In this document: positions 25,953-35,398 of the stretch, one piece after another
Position numbering within the stretch: position 1 is the first letter of the stretch
Layout: each line of letters begins with the position of its first letter
Source: Bradyrhizobium sp. SZCCT0231
Lineage (GTDB): Bacteria > Pseudomonadota > Alphaproteobacteria > Rhizobiales > Xanthobacteraceae
Direction: 5' to 3'
Length of the DNA stretch: 64,000 nt
NCBI RefSeq assembly: GCF_018130245.1
Contig: NZ_JAFCKP010000001.1
Location: 1,054,001-1,118,000 of the forward strand
Translations under genes and position numbers: made by a program
Notes under the pieces: model-generated
What the model was told of the DNA's origin: nothing
Database searches by the model: none
The model's input: only the letters and a program-made list of their open reading frames with translations

Positions 25953-28900
25953 CGGCACAGAGCGTGAGGGCCGTCCCTGACCGGTCGGTGCGCGAGCTTC
26001 CCCTGACGCAAGCGCAGTCAGGTATCTGGTTCGCACAGAGCATCGATCCGGCCAATCCCGTATTCAATACCGGGCACTATGTCGAAATCGATGGAAAGCT
26101 CGATGTGGCGGCATTCGCGACCGCTGTTCGACAGCTCGCGATGGAGGCGGATGGCCTGTCCGTTCGTATCACCGGCAAGGATGTGCAGATCGTCGAGGAG
26201 CGCAATCGACCGCTGCTCGAATTGGAAGATATGACGCTTCGCAGCGATCCGAAGGGCGACGCCCTCGCGGCCATGCAAACGGACATGAATAGCCCTCTCG
26301 ACCTGGCAGGCGATCCGCTTGCGCGGGAGATGCTCTTTCGCCTCGGCGCAGAACGTTACATCTGGTATCAGCGCATGCACCATATGGTGACGGACGGGTT
26401 CGCGACAGGTCTCGTCACGCAGCGCATTGCGGAGATCTACAACGCTACGGTCGCCGGCGGACCGAAAGGCGCAGAACTGACCGCTCTCGATGTCGCCGTT
26501 GACGAAGAGAAGGCCTATCGAGGATCGGAACGGTCTGGGCGGGATGCGGGCTATTGGCACGAAGCCTTGCGCGATATGCCGGAGGTGACAGGTCTGAAGG
26601 CGGGGCTGGCGCGCTCCGCATCATCCTATGACCGCGTCGAAAGAATGCTCGCACCGGATATTTGCGACAGCCTGCTGCGCCTTGCCCGCACGACGCAACT
26701 TTCCTGGGCCGATCTTCTGACGGCGCTGGCCGGTGCCTATTTTTCTCGCCATGTCAGGCGCAATGAGATCACGATCGGCGTGCCGTTCATGGGGCGTTTC
26801 GGCTCGCCGGCGGCTCGTGTTCCGACGATGCTGATGAACATATTGCCGCTGCGCCTCGACGTCGACGAGGAGGGAGGGCTTGTCCAATGGCTCGCGCAGG
26901 CGGCCGGCCGAATGGCGCGAGATCGCCGCCACGGGCGCCATCGCGGCGAACAGATGCGCCGCGACCTTGGACTCCTTGGCGGCCAACGGCGGCTCTACGG
27001 CCCTCTCGTCAACATCCTGCCCTTCGATGCGCTCCCTAGGCTTACCGGCCTGGAAACAAGGCTTACCACTCTGGGAACCGGGCCGGTTGACGACATCACC
27101 TTCACCTTTCGCGGCGACCCGGCGGCCCGGTGTCTCAGCCTTGAGGTCGATACCAATCCCCTTCTCTACGAGGCAGGCGAGACCCAGAGCCACGCCAAGC
27201 GGCTTGCGAATTTCGTCGGTGCGGCCGTCGAGGCGGCCCTTGCGGGCCGGTCGCTGCGCGAGGTTGCAACGGTCACAGATGAGGAGCGTAGCTGGCTGCT
27301 CGAGCGTCTGAACGATACAGCGCATCCGGTCACGGACAGGACGCTGTCGCAGTTGCTGGAAGACAGCTTCGTTTCCTTTGCCGACAGGCAGGCGCTACGC
27401 TTCGGTGGCCGATCTCTCACCTACGCCGAACTTGATCGTCGCACGGCAGCTCTGGCGGAGGCGCTTGCCGAGCGCGGCGCCGGACGGAATGCGATCGTGG
27501 CCGTGACGCTGCCGCGCTCGCTTGATCTCGTCGTGGCGCTGATCGCGATCCTGCGCGCGGGTGCGGCCTATATGCCGCTCGATCTTGGCCATCCGCGGGA
27601 GCGGCTGGACAGGATCCTGGCGTCATCGCGCCCGATTCTCGTCCTCGGTGCCAAGGACAGCGAGCCGCTCGGTACGATCGAGGTATTTTCGCCGCCTGCC
27701 TGGCCGACCGAGCCGCAAGGGCGCGCTCTTGGGCAGACAGCCGGCGGGAGTGCCGCCTATGTGATCTACACGTCAGGCTCCACCGGCGAGCCGAAGGGCG
27801 TCGTGATCGAGCATGCGGCGATCGTCAACCGGCTCGAATGGATGCGGCAGCATTACGACTTCGGCCCAAGCGACGTCATCCTGCAAAAGACCCCGATGAC
27901 CTTCGACGTTTCTGTTTGGGAGTTCTTCCTTGCCTTCTTCTCTGGTGGAAGCCTCGTGATTGCTCCGCCCGATGCGCACAAGGACCCGAGGGCGATGGCG
28001 CAGATCATCCGGGACGAGAAGGTTACGACGGTCCATTTCGTGCCCTCGATGTTGTCGGCCTTTCTGGCGGAACCCGGTTCGCGCGGTATCGCGATGAAGC
28101 GTGTCTTCTGCAGCGGTGAGGAGCTCACGGCCGATCTGCGCGATCGCTTTCACGAGCGGATCACAGCCGAGCTCCATAATCTCTATGGGCCGACCGAAGC
28201 TGCGGTTGACGTCAGCTATTGGCCGGCCGTCGCGGGCGATTCCTCTCGCCCGGTCCCGATCGGCTACCCGGTCTGGAACACACGTCTTTATGTGCTTGAC
28301 GACCATTTGCGACCTGTGCCGGTCGGCGTCGAGGGGCACCTCTATCTTGCCGGAGTTCAACTGGCGCGCGAATATCTCGGCCAAGAGGAACTGACAGCGA
28401 AACGCTTCGTCGCCGATCCCTTCCATGCCGGAGAGCGGATGTATTGTACTGGCGATCTCGCGCGTGTTCGCGCCGATGGCGCGATCCTGTATCTCGGACG
28501 CTCCGATCATCAAATCAAACTGCGCGGCCTGCGCATCGAGCTCGGCGAGATCGAAACGGCAATCCTGTCTCATCCGTCGGTAACGCAGGCGGTGGTTGAC
28601 CTGCGGGAGGATCAAGCGGGAGAAAAGCGCATCGTTGCCTATGCGACCCTGGAAGGTGGTGAGGCGGACGATGGAGCCGAGGGCGACATTCTCACCCATG
28701 CCGGACGCTTCTTGCCGGACTACATGCTGCCCTCGGCGATCGTCGTGCTCCACGCACTGCCGGTGAACGCCAACGGTAAGCTCGATCGCAGGCTGCTGCC
28801 GGCGCCCGTCTTCGCCGGAGGTCGCGGTCTCGCGCCCGTCACGGAAAACGAAAAGCTCGTTGCCATGCTGTTCGAGCGGATTCTGCAAGCTGAGGGGCCG

Positions 28901-29899
28901 TTCCAGGTCGATGATGATTTCTTCGATCTCGGCGGGCATTCGCTCCTGGCGGTGGAGCTGATGCTGCACCTGCGCGAAACGACCGGTCATGAACCGGGCA
29001 TCGGCGTCCTGTTCGAGCATTCCACCATCGGCAAGCTCGCTAAACATCTGGATCGGGGGGCAGCGAGCGAAGGCGCGGGACTGCAGCCGCTGGTCAAGCT
29101 GAACGCGGCTGAGCGGGGCAGGGCACCGGTCTTCATGCTCCATCCGGCCGGCGGGCTTTGCTGGTGCTACAATGGACTAGCCCGAGCGCTCGGTGCCGAC
29201 AGGCCCGCCTGGGGTGTTCAGGCTCTGGCGCTCGATCCTGATGAGCAAGCGCCGGAAACCCTTGATGATATGGCACGCGACTATGCGCGCCGCATCGCGT
29301 TCATCGCAGACCGACAGATGATCCACGTCGTCGGCTGGTCGATCGGCGGTATCCTTGCCCAGGCGATCGCGGTGCATCTGACAGAGATGGAGCAGAAGGT
29401 CGGCGTTGTTGCCCTGCTGGACGCCTATCCCTGCGATTGCTGGCGCGATGAGCCAGATCCGGGGCCGGGTGCCGAATTGAAGGCACTGCTTGCGATCGGT
29501 GGCCACGATCCAGATGGACTGCCGGAACTGCCGCTGACGCGTGAGGCGGTCATGACTTTTCTTGCCGAAAGCGAAAGTCCGCTCGGTCGGCTGCCGGCGG
29601 CGGCGCTTGATGGCATGGTCCGGGTCGTGGCCCTCAACAATCGCCTGGTGCGCGGGCATCGCCATGGCCGCTACGATGGTCCGGTGTTGCATTTTCGGGC
29701 GGCCAAGGATCGGGCCAGCGACGGGACAGGCCTCCGGCCGGAAAGCTGGATGCCCTACATTGGATCACTCGATATCCGGGATGTCCCTCTCGTTCACGCA
29801 CACATGACGGGCGCTGAAGCCGTGCTCCATGTCGCACCGATGTTGAAGGCCGCGCTTCTCGAGCACGAGATGGGAAGAGCAAAGGGAGATGAGCCGTGA
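25949..29899 (+). CDS. entF: EntF-like nonribosomal peptide synthetase (C-A-PCP-TE, serine)
   Basis: 1,316 residues, similar in size to EntF. The condensation domain has HHMVTDG at about 144-150. The adenylation domain (about 455-960) has YTSGSTGEPKG, FDVSVWEFF, HFVPSML, CSGEEL and NLYGPTEAAVDVS. Read against EntF, the substrate-code positions give D-V-W-H-F-S-L-V-D-K, the serine code. The carrier domain has DLGGHSLLAVEL (Ser about 996) and the thioesterase GWSIGG (about 1130) with a downstream Asp (LLDAYP) and His (VHAHM). Inference: joins dihydroxybenzoate to serine and trimerises/cyclises it. Start ATG 25949 overlaps the carrier gene. Confidence 0.95.
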   Translation: MTAQSVRAVPDRSVRELPLTQAQSGIWFAQSIDPANPVFNTGHYVEIDGKLDVAAFATAVRQLAMEADGLSVRITGKDVQIVEERNRPLLELEDMTLRSDPKGDALAAMQTDMNSPLDLAGDPLAREMLFRLGAERYIWYQRMHHMVTDGFATGLVTQRIAEIYNATVAGGPKGAELTALDVAVDEEKAYRGSERSGRDAGYWHEALRDMPEVTGLKAGLARSASSYDRVERMLAPDICDSLLRLARTTQLSWADLLTALAGAYFSRHVRRNEITIGVPFMGRFGSPAARVPTMLMNILPLRLDVDEEGGLVQWLAQAAGRMARDRRHGRHRGEQMRRDLGLLGGQRRLYGPLVNILPFDALPRLTGLETRLTTLGTGPVDDITFTFRGDPAARCLSLEVDTNPLLYEAGETQSHAKRLANFVGAAVEAALAGRSLREVATVTDEERSWLLERLNDTAHPVTDRTLSQLLEDSFVSFADRQALRFGGRSLTYAELDRRTAALAEALAERGAGRNAIVAVTLPRSLDLVVALIAILRAGAAYMPLDLGHPRERLDRILASSRPILVLGAKDSEPLGTIEVFSPPAWPTEPQGRALGQTAGGSAAYVIYTSGSTGEPKGVVIEHAAIVNRLEWMRQHYDFGPSDVILQKTPMTFDVSVWEFFLAFFSGGSLVIAPPDAHKDPRAMAQIIRDEKVTTVHFVPSMLSAFLAEPGSRGIAMKRVFCSGEELTADLRDRFHERITAELHNLYGPTEAAVDVSYWPAVAGDSSRPVPIGYPVWNTRLYVLDDHLRPVPVGVEGHLYLAGVQLAREYLGQEELTAKRFVADPFHAGERMYCTGDLARVRADGAILYLGRSDHQIKLRGLRIELGEIETAILSHPSVTQAVVDLREDQAGEKRIVAYATLEGGEADDGAEGDILTHAGRFLPDYMLPSAIVVLHALPVNANGKLDRRLLPAPVFAGGRGLAPVTENEKLVAMLFERILQAEGPFQVDDDFFDLGGHSLLAVELMLHLRETTGHEPGIGVLFEHSTIGKLAKHLDRGAASEGAGLQPLVKLNAAERGRAPVFMLHPAGGLCWCYNGLARALGADRPAWGVQALALDPDEQAPETLDDMARDYARRIAFIADRQMIHVVGWSIGGILAQAIAVHLTEMEQKVGVVALLDAYPCDCWRDEPDPGPGAELKALLAIGGHDPDGLPELPLTREAVMTFLAESESPLGRLPAAALDGMVRVVALNNRLVRGHRHGRYDGPVLHFRAAKDRASDGTGLRPESWMPYIGSLDIRDVPLVHAHMTGAEAVLHVAPMLKAALLEHEMGRAKGDEP

Positions 29900-30657
29900 G
29901 CGAGTTCGAAGGCAAGAAGGTGTTCTTGACTGGCGCAGCCGGCGGAATCGGGTTTGCGGTGGTCAAGGCGTTGTTGCGGGAGGGCGCGACAGTCCTTGCC
30001 ACCGACAATTCGGCGGGCTCGCTGGTCGAGCTTGCCTGCGACAATCTCTTCGCTCGTTCGCTCGACGTGACCAATGGCGCCGACGTGGAGCGCGTTATCG
30101 GAGAGATGGACGCGCAATGCGGTGGCATCGACTTCGGCGTTAGTGTCGCTGGCGTGCTTTCCACGACCTCGATCGTGGAAACGAGCGACGCAGAATGGGA
30201 ACGCGTCTTTGCCGTCAACGTGGCCGGGGTGTTCCATGTTTCTCGAGCGCTCGCCCGCCATATGGTGCCGCGGCGCAAGGGCAGCATCGTCACGGTAAGC
30301 TCCAATGCCGCGGGCATTCCGCGTAAGAACATGGCGGCCTATGCCGCCTCGAAAGCGGCTGCGACCATGTTCACCCGTTGCCTCGGCCTGGAGCTTGCCG
30401 GGTATGGCATTCGCTGCAATATCGTGGCGCCCGGATCGACGCTGACGCCGATGCAGACGGGTATGTGGAGCGATGCGCACGGTGGTGAGCGGGTGATCGA
30501 GGGCTCCCTCGAGAATTTCAAGACCGGTATTCCGCTTCGCAAGCTTGCGACCCCTGAGGATATCGCCAATTCGATCCTGTTCCTGCTATCGGAGAAGGCA
30601 GGGCACATCACGATGGCCGATATCTATGTCGACGGAGGCGCAACGCTGCATGCATAA
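29896..30657 (+). CDS. entA: 2,3-dihydro-2,3-dihydroxybenzoate dehydrogenase
   Basis: 253 residues from GTG 29896, overlapping the NRPS stop by 4 bp, with GGGAG upstream. Short-chain dehydrogenase: NAD-binding FLTGAAGGIGFAVVKAL, active-site Ser region VTVSSNAAGIPRKNMAAY and catalytic YAASK, then CNIVAPGSTLTPM and the C-terminal ITMADIYVDGGATLHA. Oxidises the EntB product to 2,3-dihydroxybenzoate. The biosynthetic order C-E-B-ArCP-F-A places it last, directly before an esterase gene it overlaps by 8 bp. Confidence 0.94.
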   Translation: MSEFEGKKVFLTGAAGGIGFAVVKALLREGATVLATDNSAGSLVELACDNLFARSLDVTNGADVERVIGEMDAQCGGIDFGVSVAGVLSTTSIVETSDAEWERVFAVNVAGVFHVSRALARHMVPRRKGSIVTVSSNAAGIPRKNMAAYAASKAAATMFTRCLGLELAGYGIRCNIVAPGSTLTPMQTGMWSDAHGGERVIEGSLENFKTGIPLRKLATPEDIANSILFLLSEKAGHITMADIYVDGGATLHA

Positions 30658-31573
30658 GAAAGCCGTGAGAGAGACCCCAGGGAGCGCGCCAACGCGCAAT
30701 GACCTGGCGGGCATGTCGGTCCCTGAATCGCTGGTCATGCCGGGTTGCTCAAGATTTGCGTTGCGCTCGTCAGAAACGGGGCTCCGTTACGAGATATTCG
30801 TCTATGTCCCGGAAATCGAGCCACCCGTCGGCGGCTTTCCGGTTATCTATGTGCTGGACGGCAATTCGGATTTCATCACCGTCGCTGAGACCGTGCGGCG
30901 CGTCTCTCGGCGTCCAAAGGCGACCGGCATCGTTCCGGCGATTGTCGTCGGCATTGGCTATCCCAATACCAATGGATACAATACCGACCGCCGCCATCTG
31001 GACTTCACGCGCGGGCCCGCGGATGCGAGCGTATTTCCGGACAAGGCCATAGATAGCTGCGGCGGCCAGGCCGCCTATATCCGCTTCCTTGGAAATCAGT
31101 TGCTGCCGCATGTCCAGTCGCGGCTCAACGTCGATCCCAACCGTCGCATTCTTCTGGGACACTCTCTCGCAGGCTATTTCGTGCTGGACCTGCTGTCGCA
31201 GCGGCCGGACATGTTCAACGGCTATATCAGCTTCAGCCCCTCGGTCTGGTGGGACAGAAAGGGCCTGTCGCGGGCGTTGGCGTCAGCGAACGCCATCACG
31301 CGGCCGATCCGCCTCTTTACGGCGGTCGGCCGCTGGGAGCAGGAACTTGCGCCCTGGCAGGCGACGGAAAACTTCGGCAGCCAGTATCATGATATCCGCA
31401 AAGCTCGCCGCATGATCGACAATACGCGCGAAATTGCGGGTGAAGTCAGTGCGGCGTTCGGCGCGCAGGCGGATGTGCGGTTTGAACTCGGCGAGAACGA
31501 CGATCATGCGACCATCGTCACAACAATGCTTTGTCATTCTCTCCGGTTCGCCGGAACCGCTTTTGCTCCTTGA
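30650..31573 (+). CDS. Alpha/beta-hydrolase esterase (Fes/IroE-like), first copy
   Basis: 307 residues from ATG 30650, with GGAGG about 12 bases upstream inside entA. The PF00756-type fold is recognised by FPVIYVLDGNSDF, the nucleophile elbow ILLGHSLAGYFVLDLL, SFSPSVWWD and a C-terminal catalytic His in NDDHATIV. No clear signal peptide, so probably cytoplasmic. Known relatives hydrolyse ferric enterobactin or salmochelin tri-lactones to release iron. It is coupled to the biosynthetic genes, which suggests maintenance or turnover of the tri-serine lactone. Confidence 0.82.
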   Translation: MHKKAVRETPGSAPTRNDLAGMSVPESLVMPGCSRFALRSSETGLRYEIFVYVPEIEPPVGGFPVIYVLDGNSDFITVAETVRRVSRRPKATGIVPAIVVGIGYPNTNGYNTDRRHLDFTRGPADASVFPDKAIDSCGGQAAYIRFLGNQLLPHVQSRLNVDPNRRILLGHSLAGYFVLDLLSQRPDMFNGYISFSPSVWWDRKGLSRALASANAITRPIRLFTAVGRWEQELAPWQATENFGSQYHDIRKARRMIDNTREIAGEVSAAFGAQADVRFELGENDDHATIVTTMLCHSLRFAGTAFAP

Positions 31574-31982
31574 AAGCAGATGTTTGCAAGGTCGGCGTCC
31601 GCAGCGATGCGCTTGAACGGCTCGGTCATCGCAGCTGGCGCCCTCGGGGATAGGCTGTCCGCCCGGCGACAGCCGAACGACATGTTCGTCGGTCCGGTGC
31701 ACGCCGCTTTTGCCGCAGTAGACGCGGAAGCGTCTCGGAATCGTTGCTCCACCCTGGTCAAGGAGGCGGCGCCATGTGTCCATGGGGCACGATTGTTTCT
31801 GGACGTTGTGCTCTTGTGCGCAATTATCATGAGCGAGTTTAGAAGCCGTTTAATCTGATCGCTCGATCGTAGCCCTCTGCCGAGCAGTGAGTCTAAATTG
31901 TACCCGCACCTCATGCTTGAGGTTCGCCATCGCAGCCTTGGGATGCGGTGGTCTTGAAAATGGGAGAATTGTGACGGGACCG
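31574..31982. other. Intergenic region between esterase and AraC regulator
   Basis: 409 bp. Open frames exist on both strands (about 31534-31914 minus, 31580-31858 plus), but none shows a family motif or good ribosome site. The lower-GC stretch at about 31800-31920 probably holds the regulator promoter. I see no terminator with a clear U-tract. Confidence 0.4.
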
Positions 31983-32846
31983 ATGGCTACCCAAGGAGTG
32001 GATCTGAACGAGCGGCTGATCATGATGTCGGGCGGGTTCGTCCTGGCAGCTGGAATCAACCGCTTCGATCAGCCCAAGCGGGTCAATACGGCCCTGCCTG
32101 CGGGTATCAAGACCGTGGTTCTCTTGAGCGGCCGTTTGCAGATCAGCGTCGGCGGCGGCCGCGGCCGCGAGGTGTGCGGGCCGACCGTGCTGCTGATCCG
32201 CAGCTCGGCGGATGCCGAGCGAGACCAGGTCTTCGCGGCCAATGCGCCGATCCGCTACCTGATCGTGCAGATGAACGAGAGCGTGCTCGGCGCCGAGATG
32301 TCGGATGCGCTCGACCGGTCGTTTGCCGCGATCGGAGGCGCAAGCCATCGCGGTGCGCAGCTTGCTTCCTGTCCGGCCAGCCGCGCGCTGCAGGTGCTGG
32401 TGTCGCAGATCACGAACTGTCCGATCCGTGGCCCCGAGCGCGAGCTCTATCTTTGCGGCAAGGCGATGCAGCTTGTGGCGCTCGCGATCTCGTCCTGCAC
32501 CACCCAAGCGGGCGATACCGATATCCGGCTCACGGCGCGCGATGTCGAGCGCATCCGCAAGGCGCGCGATCTGCTCGCGGCCTCGATGCGCGAGCCGCCA
32601 AGCCTCGACGCGCTGGCTCAGCAGGTCGGCCTCAATGTGCGGAAGCTTTCCTCCGGCTTCCGTCAGGTCTATGGCGCGAGCGTGTTCGGCTTCCTCCAGG
32701 AGTACCGGCTGGAGCAGGCTTACAAGCTGATCTCGATCGGCGAAATGAACGTGTCGGGGGCGGCCTTCCACGTTGGCTATGGCGCCGCCCATTTCGCCAC
32801 TATCTTCCGCAAGCGCTTCGGCGTCTCGCCGAGCAGCCTGCGCTGA
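31983..32846 (+). CDS. AraC-family transcriptional activator of siderophore uptake
   Basis: 287 residues from ATG 31983; GTG 31971 with GGGAG four bases upstream is an alternative. The N-terminal ligand domain (VVLLSGRLQISVGGGRG) and C-terminal double helix-turn-helix (SLDALAQQVGLNVRKLSSGF, GEMNVSGAAFHVGYG, FATIFRKRFGVSPSSLR) fit the PchR/YbtA-type group that senses ferric siderophores and activates receptor genes. It directly precedes the receptor, with an inverted repeat between them. A decayed duplicate of its DNA-binding domain is at 20846-21104. Confidence 0.88.
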   Translation: MATQGVDLNERLIMMSGGFVLAAGINRFDQPKRVNTALPAGIKTVVLLSGRLQISVGGGRGREVCGPTVLLIRSSADAERDQVFAANAPIRYLIVQMNESVLGAEMSDALDRSFAAIGGASHRGAQLASCPASRALQVLVSQITNCPIRGPERELYLCGKAMQLVALAISSCTTQAGDTDIRLTARDVERIRKARDLLAASMREPPSLDALAQQVGLNVRKLSSGFRQVYGASVFGFLQEYRLEQAYKLISIGEMNVSGAAFHVGYGAAHFATIFRKRFGVSPSSLR

Positions 32847-32870
32847 CGGTAGGACCAGCCACATCCTGTC

Positions 32871-32938
32871 CCAGTTTTTAGGTTTCCTAACTCTGAGCGA
32901 AAGCGAGAGTCCGGCGAACGAAAGTCCGCCCCTAGGTC
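32871..32938 (+). repeat. Receptor promoter segment, intact copy of the 21125-21192 duplication
   Basis: AGTTTTTAGG, a palindrome, GCGAAAGCGAGAGTCCGGCGA and CCCCTAGGTC align with the decayed copy at 21125-21192. Its survival in both places, while flanking coding sequence decayed, could be chance or constraint. Confidence 0.8.
32878..32890. promoter_or_regulatory. Inverted repeat TTAGG-TTT-CCTAA before the siderophore receptor
   Basis: Perfect 5-bp arms with a 3-base spacer, 31 bp after the regulator stop and about 115 bp before the receptor start. The same arms recur with spacer TCT at 21132-21144. Candidate operator for the AraC activator or an iron regulator such as Irr/Fur. The arms do not match a textbook box exactly. 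Confidence 0.55.
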
Positions 32939-33005
32939 CAGTTTTCCCATCGTGCAACACCGGATGCAGCGCGGCGCGGGGGTGCCGTGGCGGAATTCTT
33001 GGACG

Positions 33006-35381
33006 ATGGGGATGATGACAGTTTCTCGTGGAAAGTGGATGCTTTATGCCTCGGCGCTGGTTGTCGCGGGCCAGTGGCCTGGTGCCATCCATGTTGCTCA
33101 TGCGCAATCGACGAATGGGGCAAGCCTCCCGCCGGTCGTGGTCGAGAGTCCGGCATCGCGAGCTTCGCGCCGTCCGGTGCGCGCCACCTCCCGCGCGCCG
33201 CGCGCAGCCGCCATGAGCCAGCCGAAGCCGGCCGCGGCATCGGTTGCACCGAAGGAAACGGCTCGCGGGCCGGTACGGGGTATCGTCGCCCATCGCACCG
33301 GCACCGGATCGAAGACCGACAGCTCGATCATGGAGACGCCGCAGTCGATCACGGTCGTGACCCGTGAGCAGATGACCACGCAGGGCGCCCGCTCGGTCGC
33401 CGAAGCCCTGCGCTACGAGCCCGGCGTCGTCGCGGAGACCCGCGTCGGTGACCGCTTCGACAACGTCTTCATCCGCGGTTTCGGCGGCTTCGGCGCCAAC
33501 GCCAACTATCTGCACTTCTGGGATAGCCTCCGCCTCCCGCGCGGCGTGTCCTATGCGATGCCCTCGGTCGATCCGTATCTTCTGGAGCGGGTCGAGATCC
33601 TGCGCGGCCCGGCTTCGGTGCTCTACGGCCAGAACAATCTCGGCGGCATGATCAATTTGATCAGCAAGAGCCCGTCGGCGACGCCGCAAGGCGAGGTGTT
33701 CACCCGCTTCGGCGATCACAACCGCATCGAGGGCGGCTTCGACGTCAGCGGTCCCATCACCCAGGACGGGCAGTTGCTCTATCGGCTGATCGGTCTCGGC
33801 CGCAAGGCCGACACTGATGTCAACTACACCACGACCGAGCGCGAGTTCATCGCGCCGATGATCACGTGGCGTCCGACGGCCGATACCACCTTCACCGTGC
33901 GCGCGGTGCACGACCGCGATCCCTCGACCTACCAGCCGAACTGGCTGCCGGCCCTCGGCACGCTCCAGGTCAACCCGAACGGACAGATCCCGCGCAACTT
34001 CTTCGCAGGCCATCCGGACTACAACAGCTACAGCCGCACGCAGGACTCCATTGCCTACGAGTTCGAACATCATTTCGACGAGACGTGGGCGGTGCGCCAG
34101 AACTTCCGCTACATGAACGTCTCGAGCGACTTCAAGGCGCTCTCGGTGACCGGGTTTGGCGCGGGTGCGACCTGCGGCGCCGGTGCCACGACCAATCTCT
34201 GCATCGGCCGCACCAGCACGCATTACATCGAAACGCTTCAGGCCGCTGCCATCGACAACCAGGCCGAGGCGAAGTTCGCCACCGGCTGGCTCCAGCACAC
34301 CGTGCTGGTTGGCGTCGACTTCCAGAAGAGTTCGTCGGATGCCACCTTCGGCAACGGCTCCACCACCTACGTCAACTATCTCAATCCCAACTACGGCGCG
34401 ATCGCCGCGCCGACTTTGACGACGCAGACACTCCAGGAGCGCGAGCAGACCGGCGTCTATCTCCAGGATCAGATTCGGCTCGGCAAGCTCGCCGCGGTGA
34501 TCGGCGTCCGCAACGACTGGGCCAATGCGACCTCGGACACGCGGACGATCGCGACCGGCGTCTACACCAACCGCAGCCATCCGTCCGACTCCGCGACGAC
34601 CTGGCGCACCGGCCTGACCTATCTATTCGACAACGGCTTCGCGCCTTACGCCAGCTATGCGACTTCGTTCGAGCCGACCATCGGCACCGACTACACCGGG
34701 GCGGCCTTCGTGCCGACGACCGGCGAGCAGTATGAAGTCGGCGTAAAATACCAGCCGAACGGCTTCAACGGCTTCTTCATGCTGTCACTCTACGACATCA
34801 CGCAGAACAACGTGCTGACCCTGGATACGGCGCATCTCTACGCCAACTATCCGGCCTGCACCCAGTCCGGGGTCAACTGCCAGATTCAGCAGGGGCAGGT
34901 GAATTCCAAGGGCATCGAATTCAGCGCCAAGCTGACGCCGATCCCGGGCCTCGACATCATCGCGGCCGCCGCCCACAACGATATCGAGATCACCAGGAGC
35001 ACGCAGGTGGTCAGCGGCATCTCGATCCAGGGCAAGACGCCGGTCGGTGCGCCCGCCAACACGGCGTCGCTGTGGGCCGACTACACCATCCAGAGCGGCA
35101 AGATGGCGGGCTTCGGTTTCGGCGGCGGCGTCCGCTACGTCGGCGAATCCTTCGGTGACAACATCAACTCCATGGCGATGATCGTGCCGGCCTATATCCT
35201 CGCCGACGCCATGCTGCACTACGACCTGAACGGCCTGTCGCCGCAGCTGAAGGGATGGAAGCTGGCGTTGAACGTCACCAATCTCTTCGATAAGACCTAT
35301 GTGTCGGCCTGCGCCTCCGCCACCCAGTGCTTCTATGGCAATGGCCGCTCGACCATGGGGACGATCCGATACCAGTGGTAG
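33006..35381 (+). CDS. TonB-dependent ferric-siderophore receptor (FhuA/FoxA-type)
   Basis: 791 residues from ATG 33006. Signal peptide ends near HVAHAQS; then an unusual Ala/Pro/Arg-rich linker of about 60 residues, then the plug (ETPQSITVVTREQM, VFIRGFGG, LLERVEILRGPASVLYGQ, GGMINLISKSP) and the 22-strand barrel ending in Trp (TIRYQW). No STN signalling domain. The plug and barrel pattern is of the TIGR01783 siderophore family (FhuA/FoxA-like), not FepA-like, although the locus encodes catecholate synthesis. Outer membrane; energised by TonB. Confidence 0.93.
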   Translation: MGMMTVSRGKWMLYASALVVAGQWPGAIHVAHAQSTNGASLPPVVVESPASRASRRPVRATSRAPRAAAMSQPKPAAASVAPKETARGPVRGIVAHRTGTGSKTDSSIMETPQSITVVTREQMTTQGARSVAEALRYEPGVVAETRVGDRFDNVFIRGFGGFGANANYLHFWDSLRLPRGVSYAMPSVDPYLLERVEILRGPASVLYGQNNLGGMINLISKSPSATPQGEVFTRFGDHNRIEGGFDVSGPITQDGQLLYRLIGLGRKADTDVNYTTTEREFIAPMITWRPTADTTFTVRAVHDRDPSTYQPNWLPALGTLQVNPNGQIPRNFFAGHPDYNSYSRTQDSIAYEFEHHFDETWAVRQNFRYMNVSSDFKALSVTGFGAGATCGAGATTNLCIGRTSTHYIETLQAAAIDNQAEAKFATGWLQHTVLVGVDFQKSSSDATFGNGSTTYVNYLNPNYGAIAAPTLTTQTLQEREQTGVYLQDQIRLGKLAAVIGVRNDWANATSDTRTIATGVYTNRSHPSDSATTWRTGLTYLFDNGFAPYASYATSFEPTIGTDYTGAAFVPTTGEQYEVGVKYQPNGFNGFFMLSLYDITQNNVLTLDTAHLYANYPACTQSGVNCQIQQGQVNSKGIEFSAKLTPIPGLDIIAAAAHNDIEITRSTQVVSGISIQGKTPVGAPANTASLWADYTIQSGKMAGFGFGGGVRYVGESFGDNINSMAMIVPAYILADAMLHYDLNGLSPQLKGWKLALNVTNLFDKTYVSACASATQCFYGNGRSTMGTIRYQW

Positions 35382-35398
35382 GGAACAACGACCAGCCG

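Noticed and set aside
31911-34580. An 889-codon open frame antisense to the AraC and receptor genes
   Set aside because: It crosses two clearly real genes on the plus strand and translates to a low-complexity Arg/Ala/His-rich product without motifs.
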